60,420 nucleotides of DNA from Pseudarthrobacter chlorophenolicus (GTDB taxonomy: Bacteria > Actinomycetota > Actinomycetes > Actinomycetales > Micrococcaceae): NCBI RefSeq assembly GCF_000962805.1, contig NZ_JZTW01000021.1:1-60420 (forward strand), in the 5' to 3' direction. The stretch's first letter is position 1, and every line of letters starts with the position of its first letter. Below the pieces are notes generated by a model. That model saw nothing but the letters and a program-made list of their open reading frames with translations, was not told where the DNA came from and did no database searches. Shown here in pieces: positions 42,212-50,953 of this stretch. The position numbers and the translations under genes are program-made.

Positions 42212-42834
42212 GCATCAACCTCGCCCTGCTCCTGGTCATGGGTGCCCTGTATGCCTGCGGCATCTACCTGATCCTGGAGCGCAGCCTTACCCGCGTCCTG
42301 CTGGGCCTCATGCTCCTGGCAAACGCCACCAACCTGCTGATCCTGGCCACCGGAGGATACTCCGGCCTGGCCCCGCTGTTCTCCAAGGACACCGCTGCGG
42401 GGGACTACAACGATCCGCTGCCGCAGGCGCTGATCCTGACGTCCATCGTGATCTCGTTCGCGGTTACCGCCTTCATGCTCGGCATCATCTACCGGACCTG
42501 GGTGCTGGCACGCGAGGACGAAATCCAGGATGACGTGGAAGACCTCCGCGTCGCCGAAACCCCCAGCTTCGACGCCGAGGACGACGCCGAGATCCCCGCC
42601 GAAACGTCCGAATTCCCGCTTACCATGCTGGGCGGCGACGGGCAGGACATCTCAGACCACGGACCCGGCTCCGGTGACGGCGATTCAGGCACCCGCGAGG
42701 CCGGCGCCCGGGCGCACGGCGGCACCGACACCGTGGTGGCGGGCGACCGCGAGATGCCCACCGAGCACGCGGCCGAGGAAGAAAAACCCGGTTCACCCAA
42801 CGTCAAGCCCAGCCCGGAAGGAGGCGGACAGTGA
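42208..42834 (+). CDS. mnhC: Mrp antiporter subunit C with an acidic C-terminal extension
   Basis: A NuoK-like subunit, 208 residues. Three helices occupy residues 1-100, with the family core YNDPLPQALILTSIVIS. About 100 further residues are hydrophilic, rich in Asp, Glu, Gly and Pro, and probably disordered in the cytoplasm; common MnhC proteins end near residue 115. The start overlaps mnhA by 4 bp (ATGA). Confidence 0.92.
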   Translation: MSINLALLLVMGALYACGIYLILERSLTRVLLGLMLLANATNLLILATGGYSGLAPLFSKDTAAGDYNDPLPQALILTSIVISFAVTAFMLGIIYRTWVLAREDEIQDDVEDLRVAETPSFDAEDDAEIPAETSEFPLTMLGGDGQDISDHGPGSGDGDSGTREAGARAHGGTDTVVAGDREMPTEHAAEEEKPGSPNVKPSPEGGGQ

Positions 42835-44522
42835 ACATCGCCAGTCTGGCCCCGCTCGCCGTCGTACTTCCCATCCTGGGCGCCGCCCTGACCTTCCTGC
42901 TGATCCGGCACTCCCGGGCCCAGCGGGCCGTCAGCATCGGGCTGCTGTCCCTGACCCTGCTGCTCGAATGCTTCCTGATGGCGGCGGTATGGGACGGCGG
43001 CACCGTGGCCGTCAGCATCGGCGGATGGATTCCGCCCTGGGGCATCGTGCTGGTGGTGGACCAGTTCTCGTCACTGATGCTGGTGGTTTCCTCCGCGGTG
43101 AGCCTCGCGGTCCTCGTCTACGCCACGGGGCAGGGCATGGCCGACGGCGACAAGGACGCACCGGTGTCCATCTTCCACCCCACCTACCTGATCCTGGTGG
43201 CCGGGGTGTCCAACGCCTTCCTTTCCGGCGATCTTTTCAACCTGTATGTGGGCTTCGAGATCCTGCTGACGGCAAGCTACGTCCTGATGACGCTGGGCGG
43301 TACCGGGCCCCGCATCCGCGCCGGCGTCACCTACGTGGTGGTGTCCGTGGTGTCCTCGGTGCTGTTCCTGATTTCCATCGCCATGGTCTACGGGGCCACC
43401 GGAACCGTGAACATGGCGGACCTGGCCATCAAGCTTGGCGAACTGGACCAGGGCACCAAGACCCTCCTGCACGTCATGCTGCTGGTGGCGTTCGGCATCA
43501 AGGCCGCCGTCTTCCCGCTGTCCTTCTGGCTGCCTGACTCCTACCCCACGGCCCCCGCCCCGGTCACCGCAGTGTTCGCCGGCCTGCTCACCAAGGTGGG
43601 CGTTTACGCCATGGTGCGCACCGAGACCCTGCTGTTCCCCGGAGACACCCTGAACACACCGCTGATGATCGCGGCGCTACTCACCATGGTGGTGGGCATC
43701 CTGGGCGCCCTGGCGCAGAGCGACATCAAACGTCTGCTCTCGTTCACCCTGGTCAGCCATATCGGCTACATGGTGTTCGGGCTGGCCATGTCATCGGTTG
43801 TGGGCCTGGCAGCCGCCATCTTCTACGTGGCCCACCACATCACCATCCAGACCAGCCTGTTCCTGGTCACCGGCCTGATCGAACGCCGCGGAGGCAGTTC
43901 TTCCGTTGACCGGCTGGGCGGGCTGGCCAAGATCTCGCCGCTGCTGGCGCTCCTGTTCTTCATCCCCGGCATGAACCTGGCGGGCATCCCGCCCTTCTCG
44001 GGCTTCCTTGGCAAGGTGGGACTCCTGCAGGCCGGCGTGGAACTGGGAACCCCGCTGGCCTACGCCCTGGTGATCGGCGGCGTGGTCACCAGCCTCCTCA
44101 CACTGCTGGCGGTGGCCAGGGTCTGGAACCGTGCCTTCTGGCGGCGTCCTGCCGACGCCGAACACCCGGATCCCGTGCTGCTGGCGGCACCGGGGCAGCC
44201 GGTGGAGGAGGAAGTCCTGGACGACGAACCCGTGGCCGACGGTGCCGGCAGGACCGGCCTGGCCACTCCGGTCCTCAGCCGGGCCGGAAGCGGCGGCAGC
44301 AGCACGCTGGTCCGTTCCACCCTGATGCCCCGCACCATGGTGGGGCCAACCGCCGGCCTGGTGGTCCTGGGCATGGCGCTGACCGTCTTCGCGGGACCCC
44401 TGTTCGGGCTGTCCGACCGGGCCGCTGCAGACATGCTGGACCGCGGCCCCTACATCCATGCCGTCCTCGGTGAGGACGTCACGGTTCCGGGCGCTGGAGC
44501 ACCCGCGGGAGGAGGAAAATGA
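42831..44522 (+). CDS. mnhD: Mrp antiporter subunit D
   Basis: A NuoM/N-like antiporter subunit of 563 residues and about 14 helices. Glu143 (GFEILLTASY), Lys224 (FGIKAAVFP) and Lys255 (GLLTKVGVYA) match the residues needed for proton transfer in this family. A hydrophilic loop of about 50 residues near 440-490, before the last helix, makes it longer than usual. A GTG start overlaps mnhC by 4 bp, and the 3' end overlaps mnhE by 4 bp. Confidence 0.92.
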   Translation: MNIASLAPLAVVLPILGAALTFLLIRHSRAQRAVSIGLLSLTLLLECFLMAAVWDGGTVAVSIGGWIPPWGIVLVVDQFSSLMLVVSSAVSLAVLVYATGQGMADGDKDAPVSIFHPTYLILVAGVSNAFLSGDLFNLYVGFEILLTASYVLMTLGGTGPRIRAGVTYVVVSVVSSVLFLISIAMVYGATGTVNMADLAIKLGELDQGTKTLLHVMLLVAFGIKAAVFPLSFWLPDSYPTAPAPVTAVFAGLLTKVGVYAMVRTETLLFPGDTLNTPLMIAALLTMVVGILGALAQSDIKRLLSFTLVSHIGYMVFGLAMSSVVGLAAAIFYVAHHITIQTSLFLVTGLIERRGGSSSVDRLGGLAKISPLLALLFFIPGMNLAGIPPFSGFLGKVGLLQAGVELGTPLAYALVIGGVVTSLLTLLAVARVWNRAFWRRPADAEHPDPVLLAAPGQPVEEEVLDDEPVADGAGRTGLATPVLSRAGSGGSSTLVRSTLMPRTMVGPTAGLVVLGMALTVFAGPLFGLSDRAAADMLDRGPYIHAVLGEDVTVPGAGAPAGGGK

Positions 44523-45064
44523 GCCGCCGCCGTATTTCCCTGCGCCAGGAGCTTCCGCTCCTGGTCTGGCTGGTCATCGTCTGGGGCGCCCTCTGGCAGG
44601 ATTTCAGCCCCGGCAACCTGCTCTTCGGCGCGCTGCTGGCCATCGCCGTCGCCCGGCTGTTCTACCTGCCGCCCGTGGAGCTCAGCGGCCGCTTCAACGT
44701 CCGGCATGCCATCCCCTTCGCGCTGATGTTCCTGGGCCGGGTGGTGGTGGCCAGTTTCCAGATCCTCTACCTCGCCGCCGTCCGCGGGCCCAAAGTGCAC
44801 AACGCGGTGGTTGCCGTGACGCTGCGGAGCCACCAGGACCTCATCGTTACCGCCACCGGCCACGTGATCTCGCTGATCCCGGGCTCGCTGGTGGTGGAAG
44901 TGGACCGGTCAACCTCCACCCTGTACCTGCACGCCATCAACATCAGCACCGTCGAGGACGTGGAAAACCTGCGCAACGAAGTGCGCTCCATCGAAGCCGG
45001 GCTCATCCGGATCATGGGCACCAATGAAGAACTCGCTATCGTACAGGCGGAGGCGGCAGCATGA
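44519..45064 (+). CDS. mnhE: Mrp antiporter subunit E
   Basis: A small membrane subunit of 181 residues (PF01899 type) with two or three N-terminal helices and a cytoplasmic domain containing LRSHQDLIVTATGHVISLIPGS in pieces such as SLIPGSLVVEVD and YLHAI. It is needed for assembly of the Mrp complex. It overlaps mnhD and mnhF by 4 bp on each side. Confidence 0.9.
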   Translation: MSRRRISLRQELPLLVWLVIVWGALWQDFSPGNLLFGALLAIAVARLFYLPPVELSGRFNVRHAIPFALMFLGRVVVASFQILYLAAVRGPKVHNAVVAVTLRSHQDLIVTATGHVISLIPGSLVVEVDRSTSTLYLHAINISTVEDVENLRNEVRSIEAGLIRIMGTNEELAIVQAEAAA

Positions 45065-45339
45065 TGCAGGTGGTCCTGGCCGTTACGGCCGTCATCCTTT
45101 CGCTCGCCGCCGGCGGGGCAATTATCCGGATCGCCCGCGGCCCGTCGCTGCTGGACCGGGTGCTGGCTTCTGACGTCCTGCTGGCCATCCTGGGGGCGGC
45201 GCTGTGCATCGATATGGCCGTCAACCGGCACCTGAACAACCTGATGCTGGTGGTGGCCATCTCCGTGATCGGTTTCATCGGGTCAGTGACCGTTGCACGC
45301 TTCGTCTCCGACCGGCGGGAGCACCCCAGTGAGCCCTGA
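45061..45339 (+). CDS. mnhF: Mrp antiporter subunit F
   Basis: A 92-residue subunit with three helices (PF04066 type). The conserved RIARGPSLLDRVLASDVL region includes the Asp in helix 2 that is important in this subunit. It starts inside the mnhE stop (ATGATG region) and overlaps mnhG by 11 bp. Confidence 0.9.
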   Translation: MMQVVLAVTAVILSLAAGGAIIRIARGPSLLDRVLASDVLLAILGAALCIDMAVNRHLNNLMLVVAISVIGFIGSVTVARFVSDRREHPSEP

Positions 45340-45754
45340 CATTATGACCCCCGACCTGACCAGCCTGGACGGCTGGATTGACGTGCTGTCCGCCGTGTTC
45401 ATGGTGGTGGGAGCCATCATGTCCCTGGGTGCCGCGGTTGGCCTGCTGCGCTTCCCGGACCTGCTGAGCCGTATGCATGCCGCCACCAAGCCGCAGGTGT
45501 TGGGACTGTTCCTGCTGCTGGCCTCCATCGGGTTGCAGATGCGCACGTGGTGGGTGTGGCCGGTCCTGGTGGTTGCCTGGATCTTCCAGCTGCTGACGGT
45601 TCCCGTCTCCGCGCACATGGTGGGCCGTGCCGGGTACCGGACCAAGCACCTGCACCGGGAACTGCTGACCTCGGACGAGCTTGATGCGGTAGTGCAGAAA
45701 GCCGCCGCCCAGGCCGCCCGTGAGGGCGGCGAGGACGACGGCCCAACCCGCTGA
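45329..45754 (+). CDS. mnhG: Mrp antiporter subunit G
   Basis: A 141-residue subunit with three helices (PF03334 type); GLLRFPDLLSRMHAATKPQ is the family signature. The GTG at 45329 with GGGAG 8 bases before it is preferred. An ATG at 45344 is the alternative, and a longer frame from 45293 has no start signal. The tail after residue 105 is hydrophilic. It is the last gene of the operon; a short ACGCCGG/CCGGCGT palindrome at 45754-45767 may help end transcription. Confidence 0.9.
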   Translation: MSPDIMTPDLTSLDGWIDVLSAVFMVVGAIMSLGAAVGLLRFPDLLSRMHAATKPQVLGLFLLLASIGLQMRTWWVWPVLVVAWIFQLLTVPVSAHMVGRAGYRTKHLHRELLTSDELDAVVQKAAAQAAREGGEDDGPTR

Positions 45755-45786
45755 CGCCGGCCGGCGTGCGGGGACAGCGTGGGTGT

Positions 45787-46050
45787 TTAGACGATGTCCT
45801 GCGTCTTGGCGAAACGGGTGATGGCCCGCTGCGTTCCGCGGTTGGCCAGGACCTGGATGATGGTGCTGACGAACGCGGAGATCAGTGCGAACGTCAGTGC
45901 CGAGCGAAGGCTGGTGGGGACGTCCTCGCCCTTGCCGGTGGGCGGCTTGTTGCCGGTGGTCTTTTCCCAGATGGTGTTGACCAGCTTGGTGCCGGCAAAT
46001 CCTGCACCCAGGCTTACGCCGGTGCCGAGCAGCTTGATGAGAAGGTTCAT
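45787..46050 (-). CDS. DUF4235 small membrane protein
   Basis: An 87-residue protein of the actinobacterial DUF4235 family: MNLLIKLLGTGVSLGAGFAG starts the first hydrophobic segment, and ALTFALISAFVSTIIQVLANRG forms the second, seen here by its ALISAFVSTII core. AAGGAGT precedes the ATG at 46050; the longer open frame upstream has no start signal. Function unknown. It is convergent with the mrp operon. Confidence 0.8.
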   Translation of the reverse strand: MNLLIKLLGTGVSLGAGFAGTKLVNTIWEKTTGNKPPTGKGEDVPTSLRSALTFALISAFVSTIIQVLANRGTQRAITRFAKTQDIV

Positions 46051-46108
46051 TCCTGGTACTCCTTGCGGGCGGTAAAACGGTCTGCACCCCACCCTACTGG
46101 CTAAGTTC

Positions 46109-48295
46109 CTACGGCGCGGGGATGAGCCCTTCCCATGCCACCGTCCAGCCCGGCGGGAAGCCGGGAGCGTGCCGCGCCGGGCCGCCATCCCATCCCGCGG
46201 CCATGAGCGCCACCGCAGCCAGCACCCCGCCGTTGCCGGGCAGGTAGAGCGGGAGCGAATCCGTCTGCCGGTTGTGCCCGCTGGGCAGGACCAGGTTCTT
46301 CGCTGCGTCCATCAACAGCGCGTCCACGGCGGCCTCCGGGTCTTCCAGCCGGGCGGCCGTCATGGCCATCACGGGGTAATCCCAGCCCCAGGTGCTGTTC
46401 CAGTCCCAGCCGGCCAGTACGTCATCCAGCGTGGCCCGCATTATCTCCGGGTCCACAAGGTCCGTGCGCGGCAGGACGCCCAGGGCGCACAGCATTGAGG
46501 GGTGGTCCGTGCGGATGGTGAAGGGCTCGACGTCGATCGCCGCGTACACGCCGTCCACCACCCTGGGCGGGACCATGCCGTCCGCCACGGCCGCCCAAGT
46601 GCGCTCGGCAGGCAGGCCCAGCCGTTCCCTCCACACATTGGCCACCCGGAGGGCCCACTGCCAGTAGGCGAGTTCGAATGTGGGGTTGGTGACTGTGCCG
46701 CGCACCGACTCGTAGCTTTCCTGCGCCGGCACCAGTGGCGGGCCCAGTTCGAAACCCCGGTCCGTGGGATGCGCGAAGGCGGCCATGAATTCAGCCGTTT
46801 CGAAAACCACCGTGCTGAATTCCCCAAGGAGTTCCCGCGATGGTTCGGCCCGGTAGGCCAGTTCCGCCAGGTGGATGGGGTGCGGCTGCTGCCAAACCAG
46901 GAAGGTGCCGATGGGACTGGGGCTTTCCCGCCCGTCCGGACCCACCTGCTTGGGCCAGCGGACGCCGTCGAACCCTTGGGCCTTGGCCGTCTGCCGGGCC
47001 GGTTCCAGGACGGACGCGTACCAGCGGAGGGCGGGCAGCAGGAGCTCCGTCCTGTTCCACGTGGCGAAGTGGGCGGCATGCCACCAGTGCATCTCGAGGT
47101 GGAAGCGGCCGCGCCACGAATTGCAGACCAGCCCCGTTTCCTGCGGCGGCAGTGACCCGGAGCAGTTGATGGCCGTGAGGTACTGGGAGAGCACCGCCCG
47201 GCGTTCGATCTCACCGGCGCGCGGATCGGCTGTTCCGGAGAGGTCGACGGCGCCGCCTGACTTCCAGAATTCCGGCCACGCCATGCGGGACGCGGTAATG
47301 GCGGCACTGCCGGGTGCCGCTGCCACCTCTGGGGCCGGTGCCGGCTCCGGTGCCGGCACTGAATACCTGCCGATGCCCCCGTTGCCGCGGGGCAGGCAAT
47401 CACCCTGTCCGGTGCTGATGAAGTGGACGCTGAAGTCGAGGCTGTCCTGCCCATCGGCGGCGTGGATGAGCACTTCGTGCGGGCCGGCCTGCTCGAGCTC
47501 CAGTCCCGCGCCGCTGATGGCCGCCTGGTATCCGGAGCCGTCCAGGCAACGCGAAATCAGCCAGCACCGGTTGGGGCCGCCGGCGTGCCGTTCTTCGAGG
47601 GTGGTGGTGTGTGCTGCGGGGCTGTCCCAGTCGGCCGCGTTGTGCCAGGCCTCGGAGCCGTAGGGGAAAGCCAGGGATACGGCGAGGCCGTCCGCGAGGG
47701 CAGGGGAGAGGATGCGGAAGCCCAGCTCGTCCCTGTCCGGGCGGCACGCGGTGGTGACATTGACCGGGGTGCCGTGCAGGGTGAAGATGCTGGTGGCCGT
47801 GCCGGTCCAGAGGTCCAGCACCTGATGGGCGTCGGTGATGTCGTCCCGGGTGAGGGCAGGGGCGTCCCTGCCCGGGAGCGCAAAACCAATCCGGCCCAGG
47901 TCCAGCCGGTGGGGGTTGGCGCGGAGCCAGGTTTCCGCCTGCGATGACTGCGTCTCGCGGCCATCCACGATGGCGCCCACCATGTCCACATAGGGGACCG
48001 GGCCGCGCGGCGAATCGTAGAGGACTGTGGAACCGGCGAGGGTGTACTCCTGTTCCGGCGGGACGGCGTGCCAGCCCCACTGGGCCTGCGTGCCCAGCAG
48101 GGTACCGGGCGGCAGGTCGTCGCGGGCGGCCACCGGATACTCTCCGGGAAGGGACTGCATGCCGGTCAGGTCCATGGTGAAGCAGAACTCTCCATTGCCC
48201 ACGGAGGCGGGGCTCCGCGGGTCGAGGCCGTCCTGTTCCACGTTGTGGCGCCGTACCAGCGCTTCGCGGTTGATCACGGTCTGCTGGGTGTGCAC
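46109..48295 (-). CDS. Six-hairpin (alpha/alpha)6 glycosidase-like protein
   Basis: A 728-residue cytoplasmic protein without signal peptide. The N-terminal half is beta-rich. The C-terminal half (about 380-720) is helical, with WHAAHFATWNRTELL, GVRWPKQVGPDG and NRQTDSLPLYLPGNGGVL-type stretches that recall GH65/GH95-like enzymes. I cannot fix the family or the catalytic residues. A GTG start has AAGGAG before it. A LacI-type operator lies 52 bp upstream, which supports a catabolic role on an oligosaccharide taken up by the cell. No sugar transporter or LacI gene is in the window. Confidence 0.65.
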   Translation of the reverse strand: MHTQQTVINREALVRRHNVEQDGLDPRSPASVGNGEFCFTMDLTGMQSLPGEYPVAARDDLPPGTLLGTQAQWGWHAVPPEQEYTLAGSTVLYDSPRGPVPYVDMVGAIVDGRETQSSQAETWLRANPHRLDLGRIGFALPGRDAPALTRDDITDAHQVLDLWTGTATSIFTLHGTPVNVTTACRPDRDELGFRILSPALADGLAVSLAFPYGSEAWHNAADWDSPAAHTTTLEERHAGGPNRCWLISRCLDGSGYQAAISGAGLELEQAGPHEVLIHAADGQDSLDFSVHFISTGQGDCLPRGNGGIGRYSVPAPEPAPAPEVAAAPGSAAITASRMAWPEFWKSGGAVDLSGTADPRAGEIERRAVLSQYLTAINCSGSLPPQETGLVCNSWRGRFHLEMHWWHAAHFATWNRTELLLPALRWYASVLEPARQTAKAQGFDGVRWPKQVGPDGRESPSPIGTFLVWQQPHPIHLAELAYRAEPSRELLGEFSTVVFETAEFMAAFAHPTDRGFELGPPLVPAQESYESVRGTVTNPTFELAYWQWALRVANVWRERLGLPAERTWAAVADGMVPPRVVDGVYAAIDVEPFTIRTDHPSMLCALGVLPRTDLVDPEIMRATLDDVLAGWDWNSTWGWDYPVMAMTAARLEDPEAAVDALLMDAAKNLVLPSGHNRQTDSLPLYLPGNGGVLAAVALMAAGWDGGPARHAPGFPPGWTVAWEGLIPAP

Positions 48296-48346
48296 GTCGC
48301 ACTCCTTGGCTCATGCCTGCGTCCGGGGTCGGAGTCAGGCAGCTCA

Positions 48347-48361
48347 GAAAACGCTTTCCCA
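48347..48361 (-). promoter_or_regulatory. LacI-family operator upstream of the glycosidase gene
   Basis: On the minus strand the site reads TGGGAAAGCGTTTTC, a dyad around the central CG that fits the actinobacterial LacI-family consensus (GAAAGCGCTTTC-like). It lies about 52 bp before the glycosidase start, where a repressor would act. The regulator gene is not in the window. Confidence 0.55.
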
Positions 48362-48397
48362 AACCATCCTTGTGAGAACGCCGGGCAGTGTCAACCA

Positions 48398-48424
48398 GCC
48401 AAGCCGAGGGTCCGCCGGCTTGGC
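48398..48424. repeat. Inverted repeat in the glycosidase-ykoE intergenic region
   Basis: GCCAAGCCG (48398-48406) and CGGCTTGGC (48416-48424) form a perfect 9-bp dyad with a 9-bp spacer, between the divergent glycosidase gene and the thiamine transporter leader. It may be an operator or a stem; it has no recognised family. An extended -10-like TGTAAACT at 48501-48508 may start the riboswitch transcript. Confidence 0.35.
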
Positions 48425-48578
48425 CTTGGCGGAGCGGGGGTCGGGGTCAGTCACATCCGGCGGGTTGACGGTCACGGCCCGCAATCAAGCTCCTCCCAGG
48501 TGTAAACTTGAGCACGCCCGGAAGGGCGCCAAGAAGTTCGAACGCAATACATCCACAGCATCATCAACAACGTATTTA

Positions 48579-48697
48579 CGACAGGGGAGCGCCGCCATCG
48601 GCCCCGGCACCAGCCGGGAAACGCAGGTGGGCGCTGAGAGTGCGGACAGCCGCAGACCCTCGAACCTGATCCGGTTAGTACCGGCGCAAGGGAGTCG
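48579..48697 (+). ncRNA. TPP (THI-box) riboswitch
   Basis: The conserved blocks are present in order: GGGGAGCGCC near 48584, GCGCTGAGAGTGCGG near 48631, the AGACCCTCGAACCTGATC stretch around 48653-48670, then GGTTAGTACCGGCGCAAGGGA to 48693, read here as GGTTAGTACCGG and CGCAAGGGA. A variable P3 insert lies between the first two blocks, and CGAC (48579) pairs with GTCG (48694-48697) as P1. It precedes ykoE, a thiamine transporter gene, as expected. No terminator follows, so control is probably translational. Confidence 0.93.
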
Positions 48698-48753
48698 AGT
48701 TCTCGAAGTGCGCGGAGAATGGCGGCAGCAGCCGGCATCCGCGTCCACTTTCC

Positions 48754-48771
48754 CCTCCTGTTTCCAGGAGG
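48754..48771 (+). promoter_or_regulatory. Hairpin sequestering the ykoE ribosome-binding site
   Basis: CCTCCTG (48754-48760), loop TTTC and CAGGAGG (48765-48771) form a perfect 7-bp stem that buries the AGGAGG ribosome site of ykoE, 6 bases before the ATG. It lies directly downstream of the TPP riboswitch and is its likely expression platform: thiamine pyrophosphate binding would favour this closed form. Confidence 0.75.
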
Positions 48772-48776
48772 ATCAC

Positions 48777-49400
48777 ATGACTACTTCAGCAATCAAAAAG
48801 CCCGCCAGCAGGTCCTGGCGCGTCGTGGACATCGTGGTGGCGGCCCTGATCGCCATCGCCGGCGGTGTCATCTTCTGGGCCTGGTCCCAGGGCGCGACGG
48901 CCCTGTCTGGTCCGATCAAGATCGTTTACCCACCACTCTCCGGCCTGCTGGCCGGCGGCTGGATGATTCCGGCCGTCCTGGGCATGCTCATTATCCGTAA
49001 ACCGGGCGCTGCCGTGTTCTGCGAAACCGTCGCCGCAACCGGGGAACTCTTTATGGGATCGCCTTACGGCACATCCGTCCTGTTCTCCGGGTTTGTCCAG
49101 GGCCTGGGCGCCGAGATCATCTTCGCCATTTTCGTCTACCGGAAATTCAACCTTCCGGCATCGCTGCTGGCTGGTGCCGCGGCGGGCTTCTTCTGCGGCC
49201 TGAATGACGCCTTCGCACCCTGGGGCTGGAACGTCGCCGACTCCGGCGAATACAAATTGGTGTACATCGTCTGCACCGTTGTTTCCGGAGCCATCATCGC
49301 CGGGGCCCTCTCCTGGATTGCCACCCGCGGCCTTGCCCGGACCGGGGTGCTGAGTTCCTTCGCTTCCCGGAAGGCCGCTACGGAGCCTGTCTTCTCCTGA
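48777..49400 (+). CDS. ykoE: ECF transporter S component for thiamine/HMP
   Basis: The substrate-binding membrane subunit of the YkoEDC energy-coupling-factor transporter, 207 residues and about 6 helices (PF09819 type). The GELFMGSPYG and GLNDAFAPWGW regions resemble known YkoE proteins. The much longer open frame upstream runs through the riboswitch and is not translated. The real ATG at 48777 follows AGGAGG. Control by the TPP riboswitch confirms thiamine or its hydroxymethylpyrimidine moiety as ligand. The stop overlaps the ykoD start (TGATG). Confidence 0.9.
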   Translation: MTTSAIKKPASRSWRVVDIVVAALIAIAGGVIFWAWSQGATALSGPIKIVYPPLSGLLAGGWMIPAVLGMLIIRKPGAAVFCETVAATGELFMGSPYGTSVLFSGFVQGLGAEIIFAIFVYRKFNLPASLLAGAAAGFFCGLNDAFAPWGWNVADSGEYKLVYIVCTVVSGAIIAGALSWIATRGLARTGVLSSFASRKAATEPVFS

Positions 49401-50953
49401 TGGCGGCACCCTCCCACGCCGCCGCACCCCACACGGTGCGGCCGGCGGCAGTTACTGCCCGTGGCTGGGGCTGGCGGCACGCGGGCCGCACCAGGCCCGC
49501 TGTCCATGCCCTCAACCTCGACATCAGCCCCGGCGAGCGGGTGCTCCTGCTGGGCCCCTCGGGTGCCGGCAAGTCGACGCTTCTGCACGCCCTCGCCGGA
49601 GTCTTGGGAGACGTGAACGACGACGGCGAGGCCAGTGAGTCCGACGAATCCGGTTCGCTGCTGGTTGACGGCGGTCCGCCCCGCGGCCAGCGTGGCCGGG
49701 CGGGACTCATGCAGCAGGATCCCGAGACCCAGGTGGTCCTCTCCCGGGTAGGCGACGACGTCGCCTTCGGCGCCGAAAACCTCGCCGTGCCCCGCGACGC
49801 CATCTGGCCGCGCGTGCACGAGGCGCTGGCCGACGTCGGGCTTTCGCACCTCCCGCTGGACCATCCGACGTCGGCTCTGTCCGGCGGGCAGAAACAGCGG
49901 CTGGCCCTGGCAGGCATCCTCGCGATGCGGCCCGGGCTCATCCTGCTCGACGAACCCACTGCCAACCTGGACCCCGCCGGCGTGCTCGACGTCCGGGACG
50001 CCGTGGCCCGCTGCCTGGACAAGACCGGCGCCACGCTGGTGGTGGTGGAGCACCGGGTGTCCGTGTGGAAGGACCTGGTGGACAGGATCGTGGTGCTGCA
50101 GCCCGGCAGCGGCGCCAATCCCGCGGTGCTCCTCGACGGCCCGCCGGACCGGGTGCTGGCCGAAGCACGGACCATGCTGGCGGCCGCCGGCGTCTGGGTT
50201 CCCGGGTACGTCCCGGCCACCCGCGGGCGCGCCGCTGCAGAGTCGCCAGGGGCCGGGGGCCTCCTGCTGGCCGCCGAGAACCTGGCTGTCTCGCGCCAGC
50301 GCCCGCGCCGCAAAGGCTTCCGCAAAGTTCCGCCGGCGCCGGTGCAGGAGGGCATCGTTGCCCAGGTCCGCGCCGGGCAGGCACTCGCTGTCACCGGCCC
50401 CAACGGCGCAGGGAAATCAACCTTCGCGCTGACCCTTGCCGGACTCCTCGAACCGGTCAGCGGGACGGTGTCCGCGACGATGGACCTCAGCCGCGGTGCC
50501 GGAATCACGCCGTACCAGTGGAAAGCGGAGCAGCTGATCGAGCGGATCGGCACCGTCTTCCAAGAACCCGAGCACCAGTTCGTCACCGGAAAGGTTTTGG
50601 ACGAACTGCTCTTCGGGCCCCGGCACCTGGGGCACGGTGAGGACAGGGTTGACGAGCTGCTGGAACGGCTGCGGCTCACCCACCTGGTGGACGCCAACCC
50701 CTATACCCTGTCCGGCGGCGAGAAGCGCCGGCTTTCCGTGGCCACGGTCCTGGCGGCAAGCCCGCAGGTCCTGGTCCTGGACGAGCCCACGTTCGGCCAG
50801 GATGCCAATACCTGGGCCGAGCTGGCATCGTTCCTCTCCGAACTCCTGGACGCCGGAACGGCAGTGGTGTCGGTGACCCATGACGCCGAGTTCACCGCGG
50901 CGCTGGGTGGCACGGAACTCAAACTTGCTGGGGCGGAAGCGGTGGCGCCATGA
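49400..50953 (+). CDS. ykoD: ECF transporter duplicated ATPase
   Basis: A 517-residue protein with two ABC ATPase domains in tandem. The first has Walker A GPSGAGKST (52-60), signature LSGGQKQR and Walker B LILLDEPTANLD. The second has GPNGAGKST (about 333-341), LSGGEKRR and VLVLDEPTFGQD. It energises YkoE and YkoC. It overlaps ykoE by one base (TGATG) and ykoC by 4 bp (ATGA), so the three are coupled and all fall under the riboswitch. Confidence 0.92.
   Translation: MAAPSHAAAPHTVRPAAVTARGWGWRHAGRTRPAVHALNLDISPGERVLLLGPSGAGKSTLLHALAGVLGDVNDDGEASESDESGSLLVDGGPPRGQRGRAGLMQQDPETQVVLSRVGDDVAFGAENLAVPRDAIWPRVHEALADVGLSHLPLDHPTSALSGGQKQRLALAGILAMRPGLILLDEPTANLDPAGVLDVRDAVARCLDKTGATLVVVEHRVSVWKDLVDRIVVLQPGSGANPAVLLDGPPDRVLAEARTMLAAAGVWVPGYVPATRGRAAAESPGAGGLLLAAENLAVSRQRPRRKGFRKVPPAPVQEGIVAQVRAGQALAVTGPNGAGKSTFALTLAGLLEPVSGTVSATMDLSRGAGITPYQWKAEQLIERIGTVFQEPEHQFVTGKVLDELLFGPRHLGHGEDRVDELLERLRLTHLVDANPYTLSGGEKRRLSVATVLAASPQVLVLDEPTFGQDANTWAELASFLSELLDAGTAVVSVTHDAEFTAALGGTELKLAGAEAVAP

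Noticed and set aside
48027..48776. Upstream extension of the ykoE frame
   Set aside because: It is open only by chance and covers the TPP riboswitch; the ribosome site and family length place the start at 48777.
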